64,000 bases of DNA from an uncultured Roseburia sp. (lineage in GTDB: Bacteria; Bacillota; Clostridia; Lachnospirales; Lachnospiraceae), in NCBI GenBank assembly GCA_900542495.1, contig UQNW01000015.1, positions 16,516 to 80,515 on the forward strand, given 5' to 3'. Shown here one piece after another: positions 53,266-61,753 of the stretch. The notes beneath the pieces are model-generated. The model was given only the letters and a program-made list of their open reading frames with translations, did not search any database and was not told where the DNA came from. Both the position numbers and the translations under genes were made by a program. The number at the start of each line of letters is the position of its first letter. The first letter of the stretch is position 1.

Positions 53266-53571
53266 ATGGAAAAAGTGTTTCAGATAATGGATTTTTATTC
53301 AGACGAGCTGCTTGTGGCGGCAGCATTGCTGCTCATTCTGCTCGAACTGGTCGCGTTACATAAGATAAACCGCTGGAAAAAGAGGGAAAAAGAACAGGTA
53401 CTTCTTTTTACAGAAACATTGAAAAATATATCGGAGAAACAGGAGCTGCTCGCACAGGAGATCACGCAGCAGCCACAGGAAAAACAGAGTGGTGAAAAAG
53501 CCTGCGAACACGCAGAAAAAGAGGCACCGGAAAAACTCCTCGATGCAGTGTTGACCGAGGTTTTCTCCTAA
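53266..53571 (+). CDS. Small membrane-anchored hypothetical protein
   Basis: Protein of 101 residues. One membrane segment (LLVAAALLLILLELVAL, about residues 14-30), then a basic stretch and a Gln/Glu-rich coiled-coil tail. ATG 53266 follows GAGGT; the 25-residue upstream extension lacks a site. I do not recognise the family. Its last codons contain the first copy of a 16-bp direct repeat. Confidence 0.6.
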   Translation: MEKVFQIMDFYSDELLVAAALLLILLELVALHKINRWKKREKEQVLLFTETLKNISEKQELLAQEITQQPQEKQSGEKACEHAEKEAPEKLLDAVLTEVFS

Positions 53572-53592
53572 TAACACGAGGTTTTTTCCTAA
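53556..53592 (+). repeat. Two 16-bp direct repeats, 21-bp pitch
   Basis: CGAGGTTTTCTCCTAA (53556) and CGAGGTTTTTTCCTAA (53577) differ at one base and are two helical turns apart. The first includes the stop of the 101-residue gene; the second ends three bases before a consensus -35 element. Confidence 0.6.
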
Positions 53593-53595
53593 AAC

Positions 53596-53624
53596 TTGAC
53601 AACTTCATATCCGTTTGCTATAAT
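53596..53624 (+). promoter_or_regulatory. Consensus sigma-A promoter for hydrolase gene
   Basis: TTGACA (53596-53601), 17-bp spacer and TATAAT (53619-53624), fully consensus. Transcription starts near 53631, with a leader of about 90 bases. Confidence 0.88.
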
Positions 53625-53645
53625 CGCTCCTGTAACAAATCCGTA

Positions 53646-53662
53646 ATAATTGTAACAATTAT
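53646..53662 (+). repeat. Perfect palindrome in hydrolase leader
   Basis: ATAATTGTAACAATTAT, 17 bp, just downstream of the predicted start of transcription. TGTAACAA also occurs at 53631 and 53651. A possible operator for a repressor. Confidence 0.5.
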
Positions 53663-53719
53663 GAATAAAACACAACAAAGGTGTAATATTATTTAGTAAT
53701 GACACTGATGGAGGTTTCT

Positions 53720-55003
53720 ATGAATTTAAAGAAAAGAGCGACAGGAGCAGTTGCAGTTGCCATGTCAGTGGTAGTAATGACCTCAGTCGCACAGGCTGCG
53801 CCAGCGGATTATAAAACAGGTGTGGCAGCACAGACAACAACGACGGACTTAGCTACAAATGGAATAGCAGGAATCGCAGTATCGATGAGCCGGTACGAGA
53901 GCGATGCCTACGAATATATTGAAATGGCAGATGCCAATGTGGAGCAGACCAGCATCGCACGCGTGACATCCGGTGAGGAAAACGACGCAGAAACAGCAGA
54001 AGGTGTGTCGGAAGAGAGCACCACACAGGATGAAGCTGTGACAGCAGACGAAGTTACAGAAACTGCTGATGCTTCCACGGAGGACAGCGCACAGACAGAG
54101 GAAGAACAGATCTGGCAGAACTGTCTTATGGCAGATGTCAATGACTATTTATATGTCAGGGCTTCTGCAGATCCGGACGCACAGATCGTAGGAAAATTAT
54201 ACAAAGGTGATGTTGCCGAGATCCAGGAGACAGGAGACGCATGGACACATGTTGCATCTGGAAATGTAGACGGATATGTGAACAACGATTACTGTGTCAC
54301 AGGAACAGAGGCACTTACTTATGCACAGCAGAATTTTGATACAGAGGCAGAGGTTCTTACGAATGGACTCCGTATCAGAAGCGAGGCAGATGAGAACGCT
54401 TCCGTTATCACAGCAGTTTCTGAGGGAACTACCTTAAAAGTAGATTCCAGCGTGGAAACAGATGATGAATGGGTTGCAGTTGTCTATGGCGGTACGACCC
54501 GTTATGTCAGCGCAGACTATGTGACAACTTCTTTAGCACTTGGCGAAGGTGTCACGATTGAAGAAGAACAGGCTGAATTGGCAAGGATCGCCGAGGAAGA
54601 AGCGGCAAAGAAGGCTGCACAGGTAACAGAGGTGACAACCGTGCAGAACGAGGCGGTTGAGGCGTCAGTAGATGATGTGACACTGCTTGCAGCAATCATT
54701 CAGTGTGAGGCTGGAAATGAAGTTTATGAGGGACAGCTTGCAGTTGGCGCAGTTATCATGAATCGTGTCAGAGCGGGTGGCTATCCAAGTACCGTTCATG
54801 ATGTAATCTATCAGAAGAGCCAGTTCCCACCTGCAGGAGCAGGAACGGTTGCAAGTGTAGCAGCAAGAGGACCAAAGCAGTCCTGCTTACAGGCAGCACA
54901 GGAAGCTTTAAATGGAACAGACAATACAGGTGGAGCAACATGCTTTCGGCGTGCAAGTTCAGGTCATGCAGGAGTTGTGATCGGAAACCATGTATTTTAT
55001 TAA
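53720..55003 (+). CDS. Secreted SH3 / SleB-like cell-wall hydrolase
   Basis: Exported protein of 427 residues. Signal peptide with AVAVAMSVVVMTSVAQAAPA, cleavage near residue 28-30. Thr/Ser/Glu-rich spacer, then two bacterial SH3 domains (about 140-190 and 215-270), a short coiled coil, and the C-terminal Hydrolase_2 domain (LLAAIIQCEAGNEVYEGQLAVGAVIMNRV), the SleB lytic transglycosylase type with its catalytic Glu. ATG 53720 follows GGAGG. It probably acts on vegetative wall peptidoglycan, because the strong promoter is sigma-A. Confidence 0.9.
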   Translation: MNLKKRATGAVAVAMSVVVMTSVAQAAPADYKTGVAAQTTTTDLATNGIAGIAVSMSRYESDAYEYIEMADANVEQTSIARVTSGEENDAETAEGVSEESTTQDEAVTADEVTETADASTEDSAQTEEEQIWQNCLMADVNDYLYVRASADPDAQIVGKLYKGDVAEIQETGDAWTHVASGNVDGYVNNDYCVTGTEALTYAQQNFDTEAEVLTNGLRIRSEADENASVITAVSEGTTLKVDSSVETDDEWVAVVYGGTTRYVSADYVTTSLALGEGVTIEEEQAELARIAEEEAAKKAAQVTEVTTVQNEAVEASVDDVTLLAAIIQCEAGNEVYEGQLAVGAVIMNRVRAGGYPSTVHDVIYQKSQFPPAGAGTVASVAARGPKQSCLQAAQEALNGTDNTGGATCFRRASSGHAGVVIGNHVFY

Positions 55004-55010
55004 AAATAGG

Positions 55011-55046
55011 TTGAGGATGTCTTAAAGGGGCATCCTCAATTTTTTG
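55011..55046 (+). terminator. Terminator after hydrolase gene
   Basis: TTGAGGATG pairs with CATCCTCAA, followed by TTTTTT. Confidence 0.8.
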
Positions 55047-55182
55047 TTTGTATTCTGTAAGCAAATATAGTAATATGGAACTTAACAGGGACAGAATCGA
55101 TTCTGACTGCAAATGCGCATGGCGGAATAAGAATGTCTTTGAAGACAAAAAATAATACAAGCAAAATGATGGAGGGAATATT

Positions 55183-56109
55183 ATGGGTTTACTTATCGCA
55201 CTTGTTGTGCTCATTCTGGTTGCGCTTGCAATCGCAGTTTCATGTATTAAGATCGTGCCACAGGCCAATGCAATTGTTGTTGAACGTTTAGGAGGATATC
55301 TTACCACCTGGTCTGTAGGACTTCATTTCAAAGCACCATTTATTGACCGCGTGGCGAAAAAAGTTCTTTTAAAAGAGCAGGTCGTTGATTTCCCACCACA
55401 GCCGGTTATTACAAAAGATAATGTAACCATGCAGATTGACACCGTTGTATATTTCCAGATCACAGATCCGAAGCTTTATGCATACGGAGTTGAGAATCCA
55501 ATCATGGCAATCGAGAATCTGACTGCCACAACACTTCGTAACATCATCGGTGATCTTGAATTAGATGAGACACTGACATCCAGAGAGACGATCAATACCA
55601 AGATGAGAGCATCTCTTGATGTTGCAACAGATCCTTGGGGAATCAAAGTAAATCGTGTGGAATTAAAGAATATCATTCCACCAGCAGCTATTCAGGATGC
55701 AATGGAGAAACAGATGAAGGCAGAGCGTGAACGTCGTGAAGCCATTCTCCGTGCGGAAGGTGAGAAAAAATCCACAGTCCTTGTTGCAGAAGGTAAGAAA
55801 GAATCTGCCATTCTTGATGCAGAGGCAGAAAAACAGGCAGCAATCCTTCGCGCAGAGGCTCACAAGGAAGCTACGATCCGCGAGGCAGAAGGTCAGGCAG
55901 AAGCTATTCTTAAAATTCAGCAGGCAAATGCAGACGGTCTGCGCATGTTAAAAGAAGCAGCACCGGATGCAGGTGTCCTTCAGTTAAAGAGCTTAGAGGC
56001 ATTTGCAAAGGCAGCCGACGGAAAAGCTACCAAGATTATTATCCCTTCCGAGATTCAGGGAATTGCAGGTCTTGCAAAATCTGTTGTTGAGATCGGAAAA
56101 GAGAATTAA
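55183..56109 (+). CDS. SPFH/Band 7 domain protein
   Basis: Stomatin-like membrane scaffold of 308 residues. A membrane segment spans residues 3-22, then an SPFH domain (PQANAIVVERLGGYLTTW, RNIIGDLELDETLTSRETIN) and an alanine/glutamate-rich helical region with EKQAAILRAEAHKEATIREA repeats. Members organise membrane proteases and microdomains. GGAGGGA precedes the ATG. The usual partner NfeD is not adjacent. Confidence 0.92.
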   Translation: MGLLIALVVLILVALAIAVSCIKIVPQANAIVVERLGGYLTTWSVGLHFKAPFIDRVAKKVLLKEQVVDFPPQPVITKDNVTMQIDTVVYFQITDPKLYAYGVENPIMAIENLTATTLRNIIGDLELDETLTSRETINTKMRASLDVATDPWGIKVNRVELKNIIPPAAIQDAMEKQMKAERERREAILRAEGEKKSTVLVAEGKKESAILDAEAEKQAAILRAEAHKEATIREAEGQAEAILKIQQANADGLRMLKEAAPDAGVLQLKSLEAFAKAADGKATKIIIPSEIQGIAGLAKSVVEIGKEN

Positions 56110-56123
56110 GCATGAAAAAACGA

Positions 56124-56166
56124 GGCTGCCGCAGGAAAAGTTTCCACGGCAGCCCTGTTCTGTTTT
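56124..56166 (+). terminator. Terminator after SPFH gene
   Basis: GGCTGCCG pairs with CGGCAGCC with a 15-base loop, followed by a T-rich stretch. Confidence 0.65.
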
Positions 56167-56187
56167 ATAGAAAAGGACGGTAAGAAT

Positions 56188-57177
56188 ATGAACTTAAAAG
56201 GACGTAATTTTTTAAAACTAATGGATTATACACCGGAGGAAATCTTATACCTGATCGACCTTGCAGCAGATCTGAAAAAGAAGAAAAAAGAAGGCATTTT
56301 ACACGACAGCCTGATCGGAAAAAACATTGCACTGATCTTTGAAAAGACCAGCACACGTACCCGCTGCTCTTTTGAGGTTGCAGCGCATGATCTTGGAATG
56401 CACGTTACATACCTTGATCCAAGCGGTTCCCAGATTGGGAAAAAGGAGAGCATCCCGGACACTGCAAGAGTATTAGGACGTATGTTTGACGGTATCGAGT
56501 ACCGCGGATATGGTCAGGACATCGTGGAAGAACTTGCAAAATACGCAGGTGTTCCGGTCTGGAATGGTCTGACCAATGAATTTCATCCGACACAGATGTT
56601 AGCCGATATGCTTACCATTCGCGAACATCTTGGAACTTTAAAAGGAATCAAATTCGTATACATGGGCGATGCCCGCTACAACATGGGAAATTCCCTGATG
56701 GTAACCTGTGCAAAACTCGGTATGGATTTCGTAGCATGTACCAATAAAAAATATTTTCCAAATGATGAATTGGTAACATACTGCAAAAACGTTGCAAAAG
56801 AGACAGGTGCAGCTATTACATTGACAGAGAATGTCGCAGAGGCAGCAAAAGACGCAGATGTTATCTACACAGATGTATGGGTGTCTATGGGTGAACCGGA
56901 CGAAGTCTGGGCAGAGCGTCTGAACGACCTGATGCCGTATCAGGTAAATAGGGCAGTCATGGATCAGGCAAAAGACACAGCCATTTTCATGCACTGTCTG
57001 CCAGCGTTCCATGATCTGAAAACAAAGATCGGAAAAGAAGTTTACGAGAAATTCGGCTACAGCGAACTGGAAGTGACTGATGAGGTATTTGAGAGTGCAC
57101 AGTCTGTTGTCTTTGACGAGGCGGAAAACAGAATGCATACGATCAAGGCTGTTATGCTCGCAACACTGGCTGACTAA
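56188..57177 (+). CDS. argF: Ornithine carbamoyltransferase
   Basis: Transcarbamylase making citrulline from ornithine and carbamoyl phosphate, 329 residues. STRTRCSFE is the phosphate-binding loop, HPTQMLAD follows, and HCLPAFHD is the ornithine-domain Cys motif. Whether anabolic (argF) or catabolic (arcB) cannot be told; no arginine genes are nearby. Confidence 0.92.
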   Translation: MNLKGRNFLKLMDYTPEEILYLIDLAADLKKKKKEGILHDSLIGKNIALIFEKTSTRTRCSFEVAAHDLGMHVTYLDPSGSQIGKKESIPDTARVLGRMFDGIEYRGYGQDIVEELAKYAGVPVWNGLTNEFHPTQMLADMLTIREHLGTLKGIKFVYMGDARYNMGNSLMVTCAKLGMDFVACTNKKYFPNDELVTYCKNVAKETGAAITLTENVAEAAKDADVIYTDVWVSMGEPDEVWAERLNDLMPYQVNRAVMDQAKDTAIFMHCLPAFHDLKTKIGKEVYEKFGYSELEVTDEVFESAQSVVFDEAENRMHTIKAVMLATLAD

Positions 57178-57247
57178 AAGCCCGGAATGTCTTCAGATAG
57201 ACATAACTACGGATGTAAAATGCTATATCAGAAATATGGAGTAACAC

Positions 57248-58225
57248 ATGAAAACAGAGATACTTGCCCTGCTCCGCGAGACAGACGGATATGTCTCCGG
57301 GCAGGAATTATGTGAAAAATTTGGTGTTTCACGGACCGCTGTCTGGAAAGCAATCAACCAGCTGAAAGAGGCTGGCTATGAGATCGAGGCAGTCCAGAAC
57401 AAAGGTTACCACCTTGTTTCGGTACCGGATATCTTAAGTGAGAGCGAATTGCAGAGCGTCCGTAAGACAAAGTGGATCGGTGAAAAAATTGCTTTTTTTG
57501 ATGTGGTGGATTCCACAAACACCAGAGCAAAGCAGCTGGCAGAAGAGGGCGCGCCGAATGGAACCTATGTCATTGCGGAGCGGCAGGACGCAGGAAAAGG
57601 ACGCAGGGGCAGAGGCTTTGATTCTCCGGCAGGTCAGGGAATCTGGATGACGCTGGTGTTAAAACCGGAGATCGATCCGAACCATGCTTCCATGATCACA
57701 TTAGTGACGGCACTCGCTGTTTCAAAGGCGATCACAGATATGACCGGCAGACCAGCCGGTATCAAATGGCCGAACGACATCATTATGAGTGGAAAAAAAG
57801 TGTGCGGGATTCTGACTGAAATGAGTGCACAATTTGATTATGTAAACCATATTGTGGTGGGAATCGGAATCAACGTTCAGAACAAAAGTTTCCCGAAGGA
57901 GATCGAGTCTGTTGCGACTTCTCTTTTTATAGAAACAAAAGAACATTATCATAGGGCGGAACTGGTAGAACGGATCTGGGAAGCTTTTGAGCATTACTAT
58001 GAGATCTTTTTACAGACAGAGGATTTGTCTGGTCTTGTGAACGAATACAATTCACACCTTGTGAACATGCATCAGCAGGTAAAAGTGCTTGATCCGAAGG
58101 AACCTTTTGAGGGAAAAGCCATGGGAATCACGCCGAAGGGAGAGCTGATCGTGGATACGTGGGAGAGCAGAAAGCTTGTTTCCACAGGAGAGGTATCGGT
58201 AAGAGGAATCTATGGCTATGTGTGA
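57248..58225 (+). CDS. birA: Biotin ligase / biotin repressor BirA
   Basis: Bifunctional protein of 325 residues. An N-terminal winged helix (ETDGYVSGQELCEKFGVSRTAVWKAI) gives DNA binding. The central ligase has KGRRGRGFDSPAGQGIWM and GIKWPNDI, and a C-terminal SH3-like domain ends it. Biotinylates carboxylases and can repress biotin genes. ATG follows GGAG. First of a cofactor-related run with coaX. Confidence 0.95.
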   Translation: MKTEILALLRETDGYVSGQELCEKFGVSRTAVWKAINQLKEAGYEIEAVQNKGYHLVSVPDILSESELQSVRKTKWIGEKIAFFDVVDSTNTRAKQLAEEGAPNGTYVIAERQDAGKGRRGRGFDSPAGQGIWMTLVLKPEIDPNHASMITLVTALAVSKAITDMTGRPAGIKWPNDIIMSGKKVCGILTEMSAQFDYVNHIVVGIGINVQNKSFPKEIESVATSLFIETKEHYHRAELVERIWEAFEHYYEIFLQTEDLSGLVNEYNSHLVNMHQQVKVLDPKEPFEGKAMGITPKGELIVDTWESRKLVSTGEVSVRGIYGYV

Positions 58226-58318
58226 CAAACGCATTTATGCAAGCTAAAGCTTGCGCGCAAAGAGTGAGAACTATGAAATGTCCGCCAGCCCAATATTTAT
58301 AATAAACAGGAAAAGAAA

Positions 58319-58678
58319 ATGAGTGAAAATAAGAAAATAAATAAAATCAAGCCACCAGAGGAACTTGTGCTTTGCGGCGCAAGTGCTTACAATCAGAAGT
58401 TCTATATCAATGAGAATTTTAAAAATCTTCCGGATGAGATCAAAAACCAACTAAAAGTCATGTGTGTACTTTTTTGTGCAGACATCGGTGGAATTCTCCA
58501 GCTTGTGTTTGACGAGGAAGGCAATCTGGAATTTAAAACAGCATACAACGAGGATGACCTGTTATATGATGACATCGGAAGCGGATTGAAGATCAAAGAA
58601 CTTCGTCAGAAAAACGAAGATCTGCTCCGTGGACTGGAATTATATTACAAAGTAATTTTTGATAAATTAGAGGAATAG
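58319..58678 (+). CDS. DUF6145 family protein
   Basis: Acidic cytoplasmic protein of 119 residues with a distinctive start (LVLCGASAYNQKFYINENFKNLP) and no catalytic motif seen. I know it as a conserved Lachnospiraceae family (DUF6145) and do not know its function. It is between birA and coaX, with the coaX ribosome site immediately after its stop. Confidence 0.7.
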   Translation: MSENKKINKIKPPEELVLCGASAYNQKFYINENFKNLPDEIKNQLKVMCVLFCADIGGILQLVFDEEGNLEFKTAYNEDDLLYDDIGSGLKIKELRQKNEDLLRGLELYYKVIFDKLEE

Positions 58679-58688
58679 GAGAATTGAG

Positions 58689-59477
58689 ATGATCATTACA
58701 ATTGATGTGGGAAACACAAACATTACAGTAGGTGTATTCAAGGGAGACGAGATTGTAGCATGTTTTCGAATGACAACGAAGATGCCGCGTACTTCAGATG
58801 AGTACGGAATGCTTCTCACTAATTTATTAGAGAAAAACAATATTCACTGCGACGAGATCCAGGATGCAATCATCGCATCGGTTGTTCCGAATGTGATGCA
58901 TTCTTTGGAGGGAGCAGTGGTCAAATATTTAAACATCCGCCCAATCGTGATCGAACCAGGAACAAAAACAGGAATCCGTATTGTTACCGAGAACCCGCGC
59001 CAGATCGGTGCAGACCGTATCGTTGACGCTGCGGCTGCATATGAGCTTTACGGCGGTCCGGTACTTGTGCTTGATTTTGGTACTGCAACCACATATGATC
59101 TCGTAGATGCAAACGGTGCGTTTGTATCCGGTGTCACAGCGCCTGGAATCCGTATTTCAGCGAAAGCACTTTGGGAAGATGCTGCAAAGCTTCCGGAGAT
59201 CGAGATCAAAAAGCCGGACAGCATCCTCGCAAAAGAGACGATCACAAGTATGCAGGCAGGTCTGGTGTACGGTCAGATCGGACAGACGGAGTACATTGTC
59301 CGCCACATGAAAGAGGAGGCAAATTTAGGCGAGATCAAAGTAGTAGCCACCGGAGGACTTGGACGTATCATCGCAAACGAGACAACCATGATCGATGTCT
59401 ATGATCCAAACCTGACATTAAAGGGAATGAACCTGATTTACAAAAAACAGAACCGTAAATCCGGCAGAATAAAATAG
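58689..59477 (+). CDS. coaX: Type III pantothenate kinase
   Basis: First enzyme of CoA biosynthesis, 262 residues. DVGNTNITVGVF is the phosphate-binding loop of the ASKHA fold, GADRIVDAAAA and LDFGTATTYD follow, and the middle TAPGIRISAKAL is typical. Eleven bases after the DUF6145 gene. Confidence 0.95.
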   Translation: MIITIDVGNTNITVGVFKGDEIVACFRMTTKMPRTSDEYGMLLTNLLEKNNIHCDEIQDAIIASVVPNVMHSLEGAVVKYLNIRPIVIEPGTKTGIRIVTENPRQIGADRIVDAAAAYELYGGPVLVLDFGTATTYDLVDANGAFVSGVTAPGIRISAKALWEDAAKLPEIEIKKPDSILAKETITSMQAGLVYGQIGQTEYIVRHMKEEANLGEIKVVATGGLGRIIANETTMIDVYDPNLTLKGMNLIYKKQNRKSGRIK

Positions 59478-59493
59478 CGTAAGGAAAAATACA

Positions 59494-60477
59494 ATGAATT
59501 CAATTCGAAAGCTGCAGATCGGAAATGTAACTTTAGAAAACAATTTAATCTTAGCACCAATGGCAGGGGTAACGGACCTGCCATTTCGCTTGCTATGCAA
59601 AGAGCAGGGCGCAGGGCTTTTGTGCATGGAAATGGTCAGTGCCAAGGCAATTCTTTACAAAAATAAAAATACCGAGGAACTTTTGACGATAGATCCTAGG
59701 GAAAAACCTGTTTCTCTGCAGCTCTTTGGTTCAGATCCGGATATCATGAGTGAGATTGCAAAACAGATCGAGGAGAGACCATTTGATATCTTAGACATCA
59801 ACATGGGCTGCCCGGTTCCGAAGGTCGTGAACAATGGAGACGGTTCTGCTTTAATGAAAAATCCGCTTCTTGCCGGAAAAATCATCGAGAAAACAGCAAG
59901 GGCGATCAAAAAGCCTGTGACTGTAAAAATTCGCAAAGGATTTGATGATGAGCATATCAATGCAGTGGAAATGGCACATATCGCCGAGGAGTCCGGTGCG
60001 GCTGCCATTGCGGTACACGGCAGAACGAGAGAACAGTTCTATTCCGGGAAAGCGGACTGGGACATCATCCGCCAGGTAAAAGAAGCAGTGTCTATTCCCG
60101 TTATTGGAAATGGTGACATCTTAACTGCGGAGGATGTGATCCGCATGCAGGATGAGACACACTGCGACGGATTTATGATCGCCAGGGGAGCCGAGGGAAA
60201 TCCGTGGATCTTTAAACAGATTTTACATTACTTTGAGACCGGAGAAAAATTAGAGAAGCCGACTTTTCGCGAGGTGACAGACATGATCTTACGCCATGCG
60301 AAAATGCAGATCGAATTCAAAGGTGAGTACACCGGAATCCGCGAAATGCGCAAACATGCGGCGTGGTATACGGCAGGGTACAAAAACTCTTCAAAGCTCC
60401 GCGCAAAAATCTGTGAAGTGGAAAATTATGAACAGCTTAAGGCATTATTTGAAGAGGTATTGGCATATAATAATTAA
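59494..60477 (+). CDS. dus: tRNA-dihydrouridine synthase (DusB-like)
   Basis: FMN enzyme of 327 residues reducing uridine in tRNA. Starts LILAPMAGVTDLPFR, catalytic Cys in INMGCPVPKVV, VTVKIRKGF and IPVIGNGDI for FMN binding. Follows coaX by 16 bases. Confidence 0.93.
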   Translation: MNSIRKLQIGNVTLENNLILAPMAGVTDLPFRLLCKEQGAGLLCMEMVSAKAILYKNKNTEELLTIDPREKPVSLQLFGSDPDIMSEIAKQIEERPFDILDINMGCPVPKVVNNGDGSALMKNPLLAGKIIEKTARAIKKPVTVKIRKGFDDEHINAVEMAHIAEESGAAAIAVHGRTREQFYSGKADWDIIRQVKEAVSIPVIGNGDILTAEDVIRMQDETHCDGFMIARGAEGNPWIFKQILHYFETGEKLEKPTFREVTDMILRHAKMQIEFKGEYTGIREMRKHAAWYTAGYKNSSKLRAKICEVENYEQLKALFEEVLAYNN

Positions 60478-60501
60478 AAATCCGTGGAGGGACATCCGGA
60501 A

Positions 60502-61077
60502 ATGTCATACTCCAACGTATTTCTTCGGGATTTTGTCCCTGTATTCGGACAGATCTTAAAAGAGAAAAACATAGCGCCGGAAAAACTGCATCTGGAGATT
60601 ATCGATGAGGAATCCGTGGAAAAAAGTATCTTTGAGCCTGCGGGGGTGGATGAAGTATTAGAGCAGCTTGCGGATGAGTTAAACTACCTCACGGTCTATA
60701 CGGACCGCCCGGCGCATTTTAGCGCATTTGCAGAACAAGTCTATGAGGATAACGGACTTATGCCTCTTTTTTTCTCAAAAAAACAGTTAAAATGCCACGC
60801 ATCTTCCGGCATGGGAGGCGTGGCGGACAGAGCAGACATGCGGACCGAGGTGGGAGATACACTTGTTTTGGATTTTGAATGGGAAGGGTGCTGCTATTTC
60901 AACGTTCTGGCTCAGGGGAAAAAATACATCCCAATCCACAAGAAACCTTGGGAAATAGCCGAAAATCTTGACATCATAGTGCCTTTCGGTTATAATACTG
61001 TGATTGTCAAGAGCAGACAAAACAAGAAAAAAAAGCCCGGAAGAGACAGATTTGAAGAGGCATTCTACTCAGACTGA
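60502..61077 (+). CDS. Hypothetical protein after dus gene
   Basis: Soluble protein of 191 residues, not recognised. It contains a Gly-rich stretch ASSGMGGVADRADMRTEVGD and a basic C-terminal tail. ATG 60502 is 11 bases after GGAGG. It is 24 bases after the dus gene and appears to be part of that operon. Confidence 0.6.
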   Translation: MSYSNVFLRDFVPVFGQILKEKNIAPEKLHLEIIDEESVEKSIFEPAGVDEVLEQLADELNYLTVYTDRPAHFSAFAEQVYEDNGLMPLFFSKKQLKCHASSGMGGVADRADMRTEVGDTLVLDFEWEGCCYFNVLAQGKKYIPIHKKPWEIAENLDIIVPFGYNTVIVKSRQNKKKKPGRDRFEEAFYSD

Positions 61078-61183
61078 GCAGAAAGACAACTCGGGCACAA
61101 AAGCGTGCGAGAATCCCGCACATACAAAATCCGGCAATGCCGGAAAGGGAATAAGAAAGTAATTACAAAGAAGGGTAAACGAG

Positions 61184-61663
61184 ATGGACAAGAAAAACAT
61201 TCTGACTTATCAAGGACTTAAGAAGCTTGAAGACGAATTACAGGATTTAAAAGTAGTAAGAAGAAAAGAAGTTGCTGCTAAGATCAAAGAAGCAAGAGAA
61301 CAGGGAGATCTTTCCGAGAACGCTGAGTATGATGCAGCAAAAGATGAGCAGAGAGATATCGAAGCTCGTATCGAAGATATTGAAAAAATCTTAAAAAATG
61401 CAGAAGTAGTTGTAGAGGAGGAAGTTGACCTCGACAAGATCAGCATTGGATGCAACGTTAAAATCTTAGATATCGAATTTGATGAGGAATTAGAATATAA
61501 AATCGTTGGTTCCACAGAAGCAAACAGCTTAAAAGGAAAAATTTCCAACGAATCCCCTGTAGGAAAAGCATTACTTGGCAAACAGGTAGGAGATATTGTA
61601 AAAGTTGAAACACCAGGTGGAGAGTTTGAGTACAAAGTACTTTCCATTCACAGAGCAAACTAA
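61184..61663 (+). CDS. greA: Transcription elongation factor GreA
   Basis: 159 residues: N-terminal antiparallel coiled coil ending in the acidic tip (REQGDLSENAEYDAAKDEQ), which enters the RNA polymerase channel to rescue backtracked complexes, then an FKBP-like domain. Starts at ATG 61184 behind GAAGGG. Confidence 0.96.
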   Translation: MDKKNILTYQGLKKLEDELQDLKVVRRKEVAAKIKEAREQGDLSENAEYDAAKDEQRDIEARIEDIEKILKNAEVVVEEEVDLDKISIGCNVKILDIEFDEELEYKIVGSTEANSLKGKISNESPVGKALLGKQVGDIVKVETPGGEFEYKVLSIHRAN

Positions 61664-61753
61664 GACTGTTTTTTAGTACACGTGATTTTGCTGAAGAAGG
61701 ATAGAAAATATCTGCAAAATGTGGACGATCAAACAGCCATATGGAGGATGAAA

